This document shows positions 45,979-56,691 of a stretch of 64,000 bases of DNA, piece by piece; the stretch's first letter is position 1; each line of letters opens with the position of its first letter. Under the pieces are notes generated by a model. That model searched no databases. It saw only the letters and a program-made list of their open reading frames with translations, and was not told where the DNA came from. Source of the DNA: Affinundibacterium nitidum (GTDB lineage: Bacteria; Pseudomonadota; Gammaproteobacteria; Burkholderiales; Burkholderiaceae_D); assembly GCF_014284155.1 (NCBI RefSeq), contig NZ_JACOFZ010000001.1:558001-622000 (forward strand), written 5' to 3'. A program made the translations under genes and the position numbers.

Positions 45979-47013
45979 TCAAACGCGGAGAGGTTCTTCA
46001 TCTAACAAAGCCAACTGCTCACGCATTTCAAGTACACGGTCTTGCCAGTATCTTTGACTGTTAAACCATGGAAATGCTTGCTTGAATGCAGGATCGGACC
46101 AACGTTGCGCTAGCCAAGCCGAATAATGCAAAAGCCGCAAACAACGAAGTGGTTCGATTAAAGCCAACTCCCGTGTATCGAATTCCAAGAAATCTTCATA
46201 ACCCATCAAGATATCGCAGAGCTGTTCTTGCATTTCTCGCCGCGAGCCTGACAGCAGCATCCACAAATCTTGGATTGCAGGCCCCATGCGACTATCATCG
46301 AAATCAACAAAATGCGGCCCTTGCTGAGCCCCCTCGTCGATCCATAAGACATTACCCATGTGACAGTCGCCGTGCAATCGTAATCGCTGAACATCACCAG
46401 CCTTTTCGAAAATTAGTGCGACTTTGTCTAACATCTGCTTTGCTGTGCTCACATAAGCATTCGATAGATCGCTCGGAATCCAGTTGTGTTCCACGAGGTA
46501 GTTTAGCGACGCAGTACCAAAATTCTGGAGGCCAATCATTGGTCGCAAAGTATAATTCGCTGCACGCCCGACTGCATGGATTCTACCCAAATACCTGCCG
46601 AGCCATGTCAATGTATCGGCACGATCCAGCTCAGGGGCCCGTCCACCTTGCCGCGGAAATACAGCAAAACGAAACCCTTGAAACACGGATAAGGTATTTC
46701 CATTTGCATCAGCTAAAGCCGGCACCACCGGAATTTCACTCTCCGCCAAAGAAGCGACAAATGCATGCTCTTCTTGAATTTGTGCCTCACTCCATCGCCC
46801 TGGCCTGTAAAACTTCGCGATCAGAGGTGCTCCCTCCTCCATGCCCAATTGATAGACCCGATTTTCATAGCTATTCAATGCCAGCAAGCGGCCATCGCAA
46901 TCAAAACCGCGCGCATGCATCGCGTCGAGCACCACCTCTGGGCTTAATTCTGAATAGCTATCGCCAGGCTCGAAGCTCAAATTTGAACAAACTTTTGCAT
47001 TTTCATCATTCAT
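45979..47013 (-). CDS. srkA: SrkA/YihE-like serine/threonine protein kinase
   Basis: The roughly 344-residue product has the APH/choline-kinase-like fold of the stress response kinase A family. Motifs are NRVYQLGMEEGAPLIAKFYR (ATP-binding Lys), RLHGDCHMGNVLWID (catalytic loop) and FVDFDDSRMGPAIQDLWMLL (metal-binding DFD). E. coli SrkA protects against stress-induced cell death. The ATG at 47013 is chosen; a TTG at 47055 would add 14 residues not typical of the family. It is divergent from the YecA/SEC-C gene. Confidence 0.9.
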   Translation of the reverse strand: MNDENAKVCSNLSFEPGDSYSELSPEVVLDAMHARGFDCDGRLLALNSYENRVYQLGMEEGAPLIAKFYRPGRWSEAQIQEEHAFVASLAESEIPVVPALADANGNTLSVFQGFRFAVFPRQGGRAPELDRADTLTWLGRYLGRIHAVGRAANYTLRPMIGLQNFGTASLNYLVEHNWIPSDLSNAYVSTAKQMLDKVALIFEKAGDVQRLRLHGDCHMGNVLWIDEGAQQGPHFVDFDDSRMGPAIQDLWMLLSGSRREMQEQLCDILMGYEDFLEFDTRELALIEPLRCLRLLHYSAWLAQRWSDPAFKQAFPWFNSQRYWQDRVLEMREQLALLDEEPLRV

Positions 47014-47141
47014 AGGTGTAATTGTACGTGCATTCTCACCACCAAACCGATACAAAGCGCTACACTTTCGCTATTTAGCGCTTCAAACAATAAAAAGTAG
47101 CGCTTCCCGATCACAACCCATTATTCAAGAAGACTGTCAAT

Positions 47142-47840
47142 ATGCATCTCGACGAACCCCTAAGCGACAAAGAATTCAACGAACTCGATAAATTTCTCAT
47201 GTCCGATAGCGTTGGTGACGATGGCATGACCATGGATGCCTTGCACGGCTATCTGACAGCCATTGCACTTGGCCCTGAGATGATTCCTATGACTGAGTGG
47301 CTTCCAACCGTGTGGGGGTTGCCAGACCAAGCGGAGCCAAAATTTAAATCGCCAAAGGAAATGCAACGCATTACCAACCTTATTGCGCGCTTCATGAACG
47401 AGATTCAAATAACATTTGAAGTAGCTCCGCAAGAATACGAACCCTTATTTTGCGTCATGGAAAAAAATGGCAAAGAGCTCATCGACGGTGAAACATGGGC
47501 TTGGGGATTTTGGGAAGGAATGCAGCTGCGAGCAGAAGCCTGGGAAGCAGCTTGGGAATCGACAATTGCGGATCATTTACGTCCGATTTACTTGCTCGGT
47601 GCAGAAGAGATTGAAGAAGATGAACTGAAACTCGTTGATACGCCAGAAAAATGCCATGAGTTAGCTTTGCAACTTGAAGCCTCCATTCCTGAGATTCGTC
47701 GTTTTTGGGCGCCACTTCGAAAATCGGGCGTCATCACCGTAAAGCGTGACGCACCAAAAGTTGGCCGAAATGATCCTTGCCCTTGCGGTAGCGGTAAAAA
47801 ATACAAAGCCTGCTGCGGTGCTGAGCCGACCTTGCATTAA
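47142..47840 (+). CDS. UPF0149/YecA family protein with C-terminal SEC-C zinc motif
   Basis: The 232-residue product joins a UPF0149 (YecA/YgfB) domain (about 8-195; [18 protein letters not shown] and [12 protein letters not shown]) to a C-terminal SEC-C motif, [19 protein letters not shown], which binds zinc through its C-x-C...CC cysteines as in SecA. Proteins of this kind interact with ribosomes or the SecA/SecB system in E. coli. It stands alone, divergent from the SrkA-like kinase. Confidence 0.9.
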   Translation: MHLDEPLSDKEFNELDKFLMSDSVGDDGMTMDALHGYLTAIALGPEMIPMTEWLPTVWGLPDQAEPKFKSPKEMQRITNLIARFMNEIQITFEVAPQEYEPLFCVMEKNGKELIDGETWAWGFWEGMQLRAEAWEAAWESTIADHLRPIYLLGAEEIEEDELKLVDTPEKCHELALQLEASIPEIRRFWAPLRKSGVITVKRDAPKVGRNDPCPCGSGKKYKACCGAEPTLH

Positions 47841-48036
47841 TAGCTTCAAGATCTTCCTCATGGTCTTGGTCAGTCCGCAAGACTCAACGAACAAAAAATT
47901 TTGAGTTTTTACTCTACGGAAAAATATCGTTTTGCTGTTAAGCTCAATACCACATTGCACTTCCTAGAAAAGGAAGAGCTTAATCAGGCTTAAACAAGGC
48001 TGAAACAACCGAACGATATCAACATAGGAGAAATCA

Positions 48037-48297
48037 ATGAGCATCCAAGACCAATTCGCGCAAGCACAAGCTGATTCCAAAAATCTGCCAGAGCGTCCAG
48101 ACAATATGACTCTACTCAAGATTTACGCCTTGTTCAAACAAGGAAGTAGCGGCGACGCCAATGGTGAGCGTCCTGGCATGACTGATTTCGTTGCACGCGC
48201 CAAATTTGATGCTTGGGCAGAATTAAAAGGTACTTCACAAGAAGCCGCTATGCAACAATACATCGACTTAATTGAAGATTTGAAAAACGCTGGATAA
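48037..48297 (+). CDS. Acyl-CoA-binding protein
   Basis: The 86-residue product is a complete ACBP fold: FAQAQADSKNLPERPDNMTL, LLKIYALFKQGSSGDANGER, ARAKFDAWAELKGTSQEAAM and a C-terminal YIDLIEDL. The YxLxKQ(A/G)xxGD and KxxAW signatures that cradle the CoA ester are present. It would buffer cytosolic long-chain acyl-CoA. An AGGAGA ribosome site precedes the ATG. It is a single-gene unit ending at a weak hairpin. Confidence 0.93.
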   Translation: MSIQDQFAQAQADSKNLPERPDNMTLLKIYALFKQGSSGDANGERPGMTDFVARAKFDAWAELKGTSQEAAMQQYIDLIEDLKNAG

Positions 48298-48332
48298 GAT
48301 CTTAGCGACTCACCATTTCGTCTTACGAACAA

Positions 48333-48358
48333 AAGCGCCAAATCCCCAAACGGCGCTT
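48333..48358. terminator. Hairpin between ACBP and hydroxyacid dehydrogenase genes
   Basis: AAGCGCC pairs with GGCGCTT around a 12-nt loop, between convergent genes. Only a short T-containing tail follows, so it is a modest terminator that may serve both strands. Confidence 0.5.
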
Positions 48359-48365
48359 CTGTTAT

Positions 48366-49361
48366 TTAATTCCACAACTGAAGACGACTAAGCACATCAG
48401 TATTAAGCAAATTTGGCGGCACACGACGTTCGAGCGCTGCAACTAAATTTTCTGCTGCTTTATGCGCCATTGCCAAACGAGTTCGATGCGAGGCACTGGC
48501 GATATGTGGAGTGAGGACAACGTTATTCAAATCTAAAAATCCTGGATTCAAACGAGGTTCGTTTTCAAAAACATCGAGCCCAGCTGCTGCAATCTTTTTA
48601 TCTCGTAGGGATTGAATTAAGGCAGCGTCATCAACAATTCCGCCCCTCGCGATATTGACCAAGGTCGCTGTCGGCTTCATCAATGCCAATTCATCAGCAC
48701 CGATCAAGTGACGAGCCTCAGCCGAATATGGCACTACGACAATAAGATGGTCCGCCGTTCGTAAAAGCACATCTTTTTCGACATAAGTCGCACCACCGGC
48801 CTCTAGTTCTAAGTTTTTGTCTAGACGACTGCGGTTATGATAAATAACTTGCATGTCGAAGCCACGAGCTCGCCTCGCAATCGCGCGACCGATTCGCCCC
48901 ATACCAAGAATACCAAGCGTAGTCCCGTGAATATCTGCACCTAGAAACGCGTTATAACTCCATTTCTCCCACTTTCCTGCGCGAAGCCAATGTTCGGACT
49001 CCGTTACTCGCCGCGCCGTTGCCATCATCAGTGCCCAGGCAAAGTCGGCAGTGGTTTCATTCAGGACATCAGGTGCATTGGTCGCCAAAACGCCATATTC
49101 GGTACAAGCGTTAAGATCGAAATTGTCATAGCCAACTGCAATGGTTGCTACGACCTTGAGCTCCGGTAGTTGCGACAAAAGCGAACCATCTACTTTTGCA
49201 CTTGAGGTACAGAGCATGCCAAACTTGCCCCGCAAACGTGAGACAAGCTCTGACTCGGAAAAAATAATATCGGCTTGATTTTCCTCAAGCTCAAAGCAAT
49301 TTGACAAGCTTTGCAGCACTTCTGGCGCAATTGCCCGTGCAACTAGTAATTTTGGCTTCAT
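48366..49361 (-). CDS. D-isomer-specific 2-hydroxyacid dehydrogenase
   Basis: The roughly 331-residue product is an NAD(P)-dependent dehydrogenase of the glyoxylate/hydroxypyruvate reductase type. It shows TIAVGYDNFDLNACTEYGVL, the Rossmann motif LGILGMGRIGRAIARRARGF, NIARGGIVDDAALI with the active-site Arg, DVFENEP with the catalytic Glu region and LTPHIASASHRTRLAM with the catalytic His. The likely reaction is reduction of glyoxylate or hydroxypyruvate, but substrate cannot be fixed from sequence. The ATG at 49361 is preferred to a TTG at 49376. Confidence 0.9.
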   Translation of the reverse strand: MKPKLLVARAIAPEVLQSLSNCFELEENQADIIFSESELVSRLRGKFGMLCTSSAKVDGSLLSQLPELKVVATIAVGYDNFDLNACTEYGVLATNAPDVLNETTADFAWALMMATARRVTESEHWLRAGKWEKWSYNAFLGADIHGTTLGILGMGRIGRAIARRARGFDMQVIYHNRSRLDKNLELEAGGATYVEKDVLLRTADHLIVVVPYSAEARHLIGADELALMKPTATLVNIARGGIVDDAALIQSLRDKKIAAAGLDVFENEPRLNPGFLDLNNVVLTPHIASASHRTRLAMAHKAAENLVAALERRVPPNLLNTDVLSRLQLWN

Positions 49362-49633
49362 TCGATATACCACCAAGTTCAGTTAAAAGTCGTCTAATTT
49401 CAAAATATCAGGCCTATTCAATGCCAAAATCACCTAAACCTAAATTTTAGAGGTTATTTTTCATGCAGAATAACAGCCTATGGCTGTATCAGCCAGACAC
49501 ATTTGCTTATGCATATTTTATCTAAGTCACAATTGTGAGATATGTCGATTTGCCTTAAAATACAAGGCTTTGCAGCTGTCGCGAATTTTTCGCGTCGCGC
49601 TTCACCCAAATTTTTATCCTAGATAGGCCTGTT

Positions 49634-49957
49634 ATGACCCATGTTGTGACCGAATCCTGCATCCGTTGCCGTTATACCGACTGCGTTGATGTTTGCCCAG
49701 TAGACTGCTTCCGTGCAGGTCCAAACTTTTTGGTAATCGACCCTGATGAGTGTATCGACTGCGCAGTGTGCGTGGCAGAATGCCCGGTCAATGCGATCTA
49801 TGCGGAAGAAGATGTGCCTGCAGACCAACAGCAATTTATCAAGATCAATGCAGATTTGATTCGCAGCTGGCCTTCGATTACTAAGACAACGTCACCACTC
49901 GCAGATGCAGACGATTGGAAAGATGTTAAAGACAAGTTGCAATATTTGGAGCGCTAA
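49634..49957 (+). CDS. fdxA: Seven-iron ferredoxin FdxA
   Basis: The 107-residue product is a 7Fe ferredoxin. ESCIRCRYTDCVDVCPVDCF near the N-terminus and DECIDCAVCVAECPVNAIY next to it supply cysteines for one [3Fe-4S] and one [4Fe-4S] cluster. The C-terminal half lacks cysteines, as usual for the FdxA group. It carries low-potential electrons. A ferredoxin-NADP reductase gene follows 123 bp downstream and is its likely partner. Confidence 0.95.
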   Translation: MTHVVTESCIRCRYTDCVDVCPVDCFRAGPNFLVIDPDECIDCAVCVAECPVNAIYAEEDVPADQQQFIKINADLIRSWPSITKTTSPLADADDWKDVKDKLQYLER

Positions 49958-50080
49958 GAGCGAGCCAGTGCAGCTTTGCTGAAGATCATAAGGCTGCAGA
50001 AGATCGATTCACCCTGAACAAATTCACGATTGTGAATTGCGCATTAAGTATGCGCCTCATTATTGGAAACCCACAGTCTC

Positions 50081-51142
50081 ATGGACAACAAACAAAATAC
50101 ACAAGTGATCGAAGCTGATGCCGTCATCGTTGGTGCTGGCCCGGTCGGTCTATTCCAAGTTTTTGAACTCGGCTTACTCGAGATTAAGGCACATGTCATT
50201 GACTCTTTGCCCGTTGTTGGCGGTCAGTGCGTCGAACTCTACCCAGACAAACCGATTTACGACATTCCAGCTGTGCCTGTGTGCACCGGTCAAGAATTGA
50301 CTGACAACTTACTCAAACAAATCGAACCGTTCGAACCAACCTTCCACTTGAATCAAGAAGTGACTGTCGTTCAACGTCGTGCTGACGGTCGCTTTGACTT
50401 GGAAACATCCTTGGGCACCAAATTCATCACGAAAACTATCTTCATCGCTGCCGGCGTCGGTTCATTCCAACCTCGCACTTTGAAAGTCGAAGGCATCGAA
50501 GAGTTTGAAGGTAAACAAGTGTTCTACCGCGTGAAAGATCCAAGCCGTTTCGAGGGTCGTAATTTAGTTATTTGCGGCGGCGGTGACTCCGCTCTCGATT
50601 GGGCTTTGAATTTAGCTGGAAAAGCAGAATCTGTTATCTTGCTACATCGTCGCGATGATTTCCGTGCTGCACCTGCCTCAGTCGCAAAAATGAAAGAAAT
50701 GTGTGACAACTACGAGATGCAACTGATCATCGGACAAGTGACAGGTATTGAAACTAAGGACGATAAATTGGCAGAAATCAAAGTGACAGGCGCAGATGGC
50801 GTCACACGTCGCTTGCCTTTAGACGATCTCTTGGTATTTTTTGGTCTGTCTCCAAAACTAGGTCCAATTGCTGAATGGGGTCTTGAAATCGAACGCAAAC
50901 AGTTGAAAGTCATGGATACGGAAAAGTTCGAAACAAACGTTCCTGGCATCTTCGCTGTAGGCGATATCAACACTTATCCAGGTAAGAAAAAGCTGATTTT
51001 GTCTGGCTTCCATGAAGCGGCTTTAGCAGCTTTCGGCGCTGCACCATATATTTTTCCTGAAAAGAAAATTCATATGCAGTACACGACAACATCACCAAAA
51101 TTGCACAAAATTTTGGGGGTAGAAACCCCAGTCTTCGATTAA
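50081..51142 (+). CDS. Ferredoxin/flavodoxin-NADP reductase, thioredoxin-reductase-like type
   Basis: The 353-residue product is a two-domain flavoprotein of the FNR type that resembles thioredoxin reductase but lacks its CxxC. FAD binding is shown by [20 protein letters not shown] and by [24 protein letters not shown] binding by [37 protein letters not shown] is a family hallmark. The ATG at 50081 fits family starts better than an upstream TTG. It would exchange electrons between NADPH and a ferredoxin, probably the FdxA encoded just upstream. Confidence 0.92.
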   Translation: MDNKQNTQVIEADAVIVGAGPVGLFQVFELGLLEIKAHVIDSLPVVGGQCVELYPDKPIYDIPAVPVCTGQELTDNLLKQIEPFEPTFHLNQEVTVVQRRADGRFDLETSLGTKFITKTIFIAAGVGSFQPRTLKVEGIEEFEGKQVFYRVKDPSRFEGRNLVICGGGDSALDWALNLAGKAESVILLHRRDDFRAAPASVAKMKEMCDNYEMQLIIGQVTGIETKDDKLAEIKVTGADGVTRRLPLDDLLVFFGLSPKLGPIAEWGLEIERKQLKVMDTEKFETNVPGIFAVGDINTYPGKKKLILSGFHEAALAAFGAAPYIFPEKKIHMQYTTTSPKLHKILGVETPVFD

Positions 51143-51160
51143 TTTCGAAAGATAATCAAG

Positions 51161-51190
51161 AAAAAAGCGCGATTTACATCGCGCTTTTTT
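51161..51190. terminator. Bidirectional intrinsic terminator
   Basis: A 13-bp perfect stem AAAAAAGCGCGAT / ATCGCGCTTTTTT with a TTAC loop lies between the convergent reductase and REC/HD-GYP genes and can serve both. Confidence 0.9.
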
Positions 51191-51215
51191 GTTTTCAAAC
51201 GAGAGAAATGCGAGC

Positions 51216-52343
51216 TCAATAAATTTCAGAGTCTCCGCTCTCGCTTTCGCGGTATCGCAGTGCGATTTCTCTGAACTCATCAGTAATCTTCAAGAATACA
51301 TCTAAGATATCAGGATCAAAATGAGAGCCCCTTCCTTTGCGCATAATATCGATCGCCTCTTCATGACTGAAAGCAGGTTTATAGACGCGCTTAGAAATCA
51401 ATGCATCATAGACGTCAGCCACTGCCATTAAGCGCGCAGAAATCGGAATCGCATCGCCAGACAAATTTTCTGGATAACCCGAGCCATCCCACTTCTCTTG
51501 ATGCGAATAAGTGATCTCGCGAGCGAAACGCAAAAATTCATTACTTTCACCCAAGTAGCGTTCCACCGACAAGATCGTCTCACGACCATAAGTAGTGTGC
51601 ATTTTCATTATTTCGAACTCATCTGAATCGAGCTTACCTGGCTTGAGCAGAATATTATCGGGGATACCAACTTTCCCAATGTCATGCAATGGTGCCGATT
51701 TGTACAAAAGTTCGATATTCTCTTCCGTAAGCTCAGACGAGAAGCGTGGTAAGTGCTTGAGTTGGCGAGCAAGGGCCGCCACATAGTTCTGTGTACGACG
51801 AATGTGATTACCCGTCTCGTTATCGCGTGTTTCAGCCAAAGAAGCCATCGCCATAATGATCGCATCCTGCATTTTGGCCAATTTACGAGTACGGTCTTGT
51901 ACTAGCTTCTCCAAATGCTTATTTTGATCTTGCAATAGATTTCTTGCTTTCACCAAATTCAATTGCGTTGCCACCCGCGCCAAGACGATTGGCGGGCTAA
52001 CAGGTTTACTGATGTAATCGACCGCACCGAGCTTGAGCCCCATCTCTTCGTCGGAGACTTGGCTCTTTGCTGTCAAAAAGATGACTGGAATTTCCGCTGT
52101 TGCAGGATTGGACTTTAGGCGTTTACAAGTCTCATAACCATCCATCTCTGGCATCATCACGTCCAACAGAATCAAATCAGGACTTGGTAAGGTTGAAGCG
52201 ATGTGTAAAGCTTTTACGCCATTTGTGGCAATTTTAATCTTGTAGTTATCTTTCAATAAGGCCGAAAGAAGCGTGATGTTATCTGGAGTATCATCAACAA
52301 TCAGAACAACTTGTTTTGAATCGAAATCATTACCATCATTCAT
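51216..52343 (-). CDS. RpfG-like response regulator with HD-GYP phosphodiesterase domain
   Basis: The 375-residue product has an N-terminal receiver (VLIVDDTPDNITLLSALLKD, phospho-Asp in LILLDVMMPEMDGYE, YISKP) and an HD-GYP domain (about 175-360): SAPLHDIGKVGIPDNILLKP with the HD pair and YSHQEKWDGSGYPENLSGD with the GYP element. It should hydrolyse c-di-GMP when phosphorylated. It starts 64 bp after the stop of the giant hybrid kinase on the same strand, which is its likely phosphodonor, and so opposes the island's diguanylate cyclases. Confidence 0.93.
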   Translation of the reverse strand: MNDGNDFDSKQVVLIVDDTPDNITLLSALLKDNYKIKIATNGVKALHIASTLPSPDLILLDVMMPEMDGYETCKRLKSNPATAEIPVIFLTAKSQVSDEEMGLKLGAVDYISKPVSPPIVLARVATQLNLVKARNLLQDQNKHLEKLVQDRTRKLAKMQDAIIMAMASLAETRDNETGNHIRRTQNYVAALARQLKHLPRFSSELTEENIELLYKSAPLHDIGKVGIPDNILLKPGKLDSDEFEIMKMHTTYGRETILSVERYLGESNEFLRFAREITYSHQEKWDGSGYPENLSGDAIPISARLMAVADVYDALISKRVYKPAFSHEEAIDIMRKGRGSHFDPDILDVFLKITDEFREIALRYRESESGDSEIY

Positions 52344-52407
52344 GGCTCACCTTTTGAATAAATTGGATGCTTAATTGATTCAGCGTGCTCACATAGAACA
52401 TCGCACA

Positions 52408-55400
52408 TCAATCAAGTTCAAGTCCAGCTAACTCTGCATTTCCCTTCATTATGGAAAGAATCACATCAAAGTCATACTGACTTGCCGCTCGCATAATTTG
52501 CTTTTGCACATCCGAACCGAAAGCGATACACAACTCATCTGAAGACTCATTCAACGCCTCCAACGCTTCCCCGTCATAGTTCCCTACTAGCTTGTAACAT
52601 CGCTTTAATTTATTCAGTACTTCTTCACTCGAGATATTGACACCATCGTGAGTGATCCCCTCCAGATCGCTTAATGCATTTTCACGCAATAAGCAATTCT
52701 CAATGTTTCCTATGGTTAATGCAAGCTGTGTTTCACAAGCAACTAAAATTGGTGTCATCATTTCCACAGTCTGACCACTCTGAATTAATAATTCGATACG
52801 AGCGGCCATGGCATGGACCTCGGCACCTATCAAACTTGCAACACCTTTCAAGGTATGAGCGATCCTCTCTGCTAAACCATTTTCGCCCTTTAAGAGAGCA
52901 TCACGTAATGCAGCAATTACGTTTTTTTGATCTTGCACGAATAAACGCAGCAACTTGAAATACAACTGCTTGTCACCCATTGTTCGTGACAAGCCTTGCC
53001 GCGTATCAACTCCATCAATCTTTAACATCTGCACTTCTTCTTCAACATAAGCTTTAACATTTACTTCTGCAACTTGACTCACTTTACTCAAACACCATTC
53101 AGAAATAGTTGCATATAGCTCAGACGGGTTAATCGGCTTCGCAATATGCGCATTCATACCTGACGTAAAACAGCGTTCCCGCTCAATCAGTAAAGCGTGC
53201 GCAGTCATTGCGATAATTGGCAACCCCCTAAATCGAGAATCTGCACGAATCAGCCGTGTCGCTTCATGGCCATCCATTTCTGGCATTTGTACATCCATGA
53301 AGACGATATCGTAATAATGCGGGTCCTTTAAGAATAACTTATCGACTGCAATCCGACCATTCGATGCAATATCAACGACGATATCTGCAGACTCCAAGAG
53401 TTCCATTGCAATCTGCTGATTAATTAAATTATCCTCCACCAAGAGCGCACGCACGCCGACGCATTTCATTTGTGTATGCGCCTGATTAGTCACACTAGAA
53501 TGGGTATGATACGAAAACAGATTAACCAAACAATCAAATACGTTTGAAGTATTAAATGGTTTATCTAAGTAAGCATCTGAAACCGTAGACTCCTCGCGAT
53601 AATTTAAACTTTCACGAGCCGTTGCTCCAACCAATGCAATTTTAGGAACCGAACGCAAGTTAGCACTACGAATGCATGAGATAAGTTCAACCCCATCCAT
53701 AGTGGGCATATGGAGATCGACAAATACCGCATCATATCTACGCTCTTGATCACATGCGATTACCATAGCTAATGCATGATCGCCGGCGTTCGCTGTGTCA
53801 CACGCGATACCATATACCTTCAATTTCTCTGCAAGTAATCTTGCAGCTAAAGGATGATCATCAACGACCAAAATACGAAGGTGCTCGAACAACTCTCGAT
53901 TGAATTTAGGTTGTTCACTCTCGGTGAAGTCAAATGGAATCGTACATACAACGGAGGTCCCATGCCCCTCTCTACTTGAGAGTGAAATCTCGCCCCCCAT
54001 TAGGTCGATCATGCCTTTTGAAATAGATAACCCTAAGCCTGTTCCGCCATACTTGCGTGTAGTCGACTCATCGCCTTGACTAAAGGGCATAAACAATTTT
54101 GATGACTGTGCCTCGCTCATCCCCAAACCGGTATCGCGAACTTCAAATCGTAAAACCTTTTGATTTCCTTCTTGACGGATCACCGAGCAATGCAAGCAAA
54201 CTTCACCTTGATTGGTGAACTTGATTGAGTTATTGACCAGATTAATCAAGACTTGTCCTAAGCGAAGCGGATCCCCCTTCAATCGTCTCGGAACATCAGC
54301 ACCTATGTCGAACAGGTACTCTAGTCCTTTTTCCTCAGCTTTCTCACTGGTGACCACAGCAACACTATTAAAGACCTCATCAAGATCAAAATCAACGACT
54401 TCGATATCAAGCTTTCCTGCTTCAATTTTGGAGAAATCTAAGATGTCGTTGATAATTCCCATCAATGACATTCCAGCTTTATGGATTTTTTCAACGTAAT
54501 CTTTTTGTTTTACGGTCAATTCCGTCTTCAGCGCTAAATGGGCCATGCCGATAATCGCATTCATTGGCGTTCGAATTTCATGACTCATATTTGCTAGGAA
54601 CAAAGATTTTGCCTCGGTCGTTTCCTCAGCGTGTCTACGTGCTAGCTCTGAAACTTTTAGCTCATTCTGCATCTGCAATGTTTGCAAACGCATTTGTTCA
54701 TCCATACTCTCTTTCAGCTGGATCTCAAGTAGCTTTCGTTGAGTGAGGTCTGAAACAAAGGTTAAGGTCGCAGGATGCCCTTCCCACTGAATAAGTACAG
54801 AGGAAATCTCAACCCATATCAATTCATTCGTAAAGCGACGATTGAGCCTAATTTGATAGTATTGTTCCACCACTTCGCCACGTAAGCGGCGAGAATGGCG
54901 ATCGACAACTAGAGGAATGTCCTCTGCATAAATCGAAGAAGTAAAAGGTAAGCCGATTAATTCAGGCTGATCGTAACCCGTTAGAGATTCAATGAGGCGG
55001 TTTGCAAACGCAATTTTTCCATTTTGAACAACAATGATTCCTTCGGTCACATTGTCGATCAACAAGCGATAGTTATATTCGGATTTATGAAGATCATCTT
55101 CGAGTTGTCTGCGAGCAGAAATATCCATCACCACCCATACAGTGCCATAGGACAGATCATTCTTATTGACTGCTCGACCAGAAAATTGAACCCAAAACAA
55201 GCTGCCGTCACTGCGACGCATTTTCAATTCTGAAACATAAGCCTCTCCGCGCAGCACCGCTTGGCTAACGGCAGCTCCACTTTCCAAATATGCTTCACGT
55301 GACTCATAAAATGGTTCAAGAGAGACCCCGAGAACATTCTGTCGTTCCACACCAAAAATCTGGCAAAGTGGAGTATTCACCCACTGCACACGACCTTGGC

Positions 55401-56691
55401 TATTCAAGAAAATCATCCCGACAATCGAATTTTCTAGGATAGTCTCGCGCTCCGTCAGCATTCGCTGCAATTCGTCATCTAGGGTCTTACGTTCGATCAC
55501 CATTCTTTCGGTCAACTGGCGATCATGTTCCGCCTCGCGGAATTCATGGCGAATTTTCAAGGTTTCAAGCTGTATCTTACTGGCTCTTTCTTGAGCTCGC
55601 AAAAACAACTTTTGATGACGCTTTTGCTCTAGGTAGGCCTGTTCCCACTGACCGAGGTCTGCATAAATTTCAGATAGCTCGTTAATTGCCTTTAAAGGCA
55701 AATGAATATAACCACTCTCCCCTACCTGATCAATTGCTTTTCGTAAATCGATGATCGCGCTGTCGATAGAGCCAAGCCGTCGATTAATAAAACCACTTAC
55801 CCACCATACATAGGGTTTTAAATGTGGATCTTCAATCAGGTCAATTAGAACTAACGCGTCCGAATTAAAGCGCGATGCTTGCTCAAAATCACCACGCATC
55901 GCCAAAGTATATGCAGCAACGGCTAAATAAAACGAACGGTAAGAATTTGTATGTGAGGAAGCGCCATTTTCCACCTCGACATAATGTGAGATGGCGCCAT
56001 ACGCCTCGTCAAACTTACCTAATGAAATTTTGCACAGTGCCAGCATGGTCGAGCTAAACGGGGTCAGCCATTTTTCTGCGGAAGCCGGCGCCAAATCCCT
56101 TGCTTCTTGCAATAACTCTTCTGCAGCCTCGATATTTCCCGTAACGTATAAAACTTCACCTAAGTTAGCAGTGATTTGCGCAATTCGGCTATTCGAGCTT
56201 ATTTTTTTCGACTCATCGAGCGCGCGGTAAAAGAAACGAATCGATTTTTCGGTCTCACCGCATTCCTGGAGCAAAATTGCGTAGATATTCAAAGCGAGAA
56301 TTAACAGACGCGGTTGCATACCACCGCAGCGCGGTATCAGTTCATTTTCACAAAGCGCTCTAGCCTTAACAACCTGGCCAAGTTTCCTCAAAACAACGAC
56401 CAAACCAGTTTTTGCGAAGAACACACCATGCTGGTCTTGCATCTTTACAAAACTATGTATCAGTTTTTCGAATGCGAGAACGGACTCCTCGAGTTTATTT
56501 TCAAAGTAAAAAGAGAACGCACTAACAATATCCGCATACGCTAGGATTTGTTGATCTGCGCGTGAATCGCCAAGCTCGCGCATCGAGACTGCGATCTCCA
56601 TCCCTTTCTCAATTGAGTCACGAAGTGCATCGAGACCATCCAAAGAACGCTCGATCAGTTCATCTTTAACTGTTATGGAAATTCCTGCCAT
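52408..56691 (-). CDS. Hybrid histidine kinase TPR-PAS-PAS-HisKA-HATPase-REC-REC-Hpt
   Basis: The 1427-residue cytoplasmic product starts with a TPR superhelix (about 1-380; repeated ALxxYAxxL-type helices) and a coiled coil, then two PAS/PAC domains (about 410-665), HisKA with [20 protein letters not shown] (His near 703), HATPase with DTGLGMSEAQ and [12 protein letters not shown], receivers with FVDLHMPTMDG and FMDVQMPEMDG, and an Hpt domain with ERIAHTLKGVASLIGAE (near 1295). A helical tail follows. It carries all relay residues and probably feeds the REC/HD-GYP protein next door. Its N-terminus mirrors that of the divergently encoded kinase at 57034. Confidence 0.93.
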   Translation of the reverse strand: MAGISITVKDELIERSLDGLDALRDSIEKGMEIAVSMRELGDSRADQQILAYADIVSAFSFYFENKLEESVLAFEKLIHSFVKMQDQHGVFFAKTGLVVVLRKLGQVVKARALCENELIPRCGGMQPRLLILALNIYAILLQECGETEKSIRFFYRALDESKKISSNSRIAQITANLGEVLYVTGNIEAAEELLQEARDLAPASAEKWLTPFSSTMLALCKISLGKFDEAYGAISHYVEVENGASSHTNSYRSFYLAVAAYTLAMRGDFEQASRFNSDALVLIDLIEDPHLKPYVWWVSGFINRRLGSIDSAIIDLRKAIDQVGESGYIHLPLKAINELSEIYADLGQWEQAYLEQKRHQKLFLRAQERASKIQLETLKIRHEFREAEHDRQLTERMVIERKTLDDELQRMLTERETILENSIVGMIFLNSQGRVQWVNTPLCQIFGVERQNVLGVSLEPFYESREAYLESGAAVSQAVLRGEAYVSELKMRRSDGSLFWVQFSGRAVNKNDLSYGTVWVVMDISARRQLEDDLHKSEYNYRLLIDNVTEGIIVVQNGKIAFANRLIESLTGYDQPELIGLPFTSSIYAEDIPLVVDRHSRRLRGEVVEQYYQIRLNRRFTNELIWVEISSVLIQWEGHPATLTFVSDLTQRKLLEIQLKESMDEQMRLQTLQMQNELKVSELARRHAEETTEAKSLFLANMSHEIRTPMNAIIGMAHLALKTELTVKQKDYVEKIHKAGMSLMGIINDILDFSKIEAGKLDIEVVDFDLDEVFNSVAVVTSEKAEEKGLEYLFDIGADVPRRLKGDPLRLGQVLINLVNNSIKFTNQGEVCLHCSVIRQEGNQKVLRFEVRDTGLGMSEAQSSKLFMPFSQGDESTTRKYGGTGLGLSISKGMIDLMGGEISLSSREGHGTSVVCTIPFDFTESEQPKFNRELFEHLRILVVDDHPLAARLLAEKLKVYGIACDTANAGDHALAMVIACDQERRYDAVFVDLHMPTMDGVELISCIRSANLRSVPKIALVGATARESLNYREESTVSDAYLDKPFNTSNVFDCLVNLFSYHTHSSVTNQAHTQMKCVGVRALLVEDNLINQQIAMELLESADIVVDIASNGRIAVDKLFLKDPHYYDIVFMDVQMPEMDGHEATRLIRADSRFRGLPIIAMTAHALLIERERCFTSGMNAHIAKPINPSELYATISEWCLSKVSQVAEVNVKAYVEEEVQMLKIDGVDTRQGLSRTMGDKQLYFKLLRLFVQDQKNVIAALRDALLKGENGLAERIAHTLKGVASLIGAEVHAMAARIELLIQSGQTVEMMTPILVACETQLALTIGNIENCLLRENALSDLEGITHDGVNISSEEVLNKLKRCYKLVGNYDGEALEALNESSDELCIAFGSDVQKQIMRAASQYDFDVILSIMKGNAELAGLELD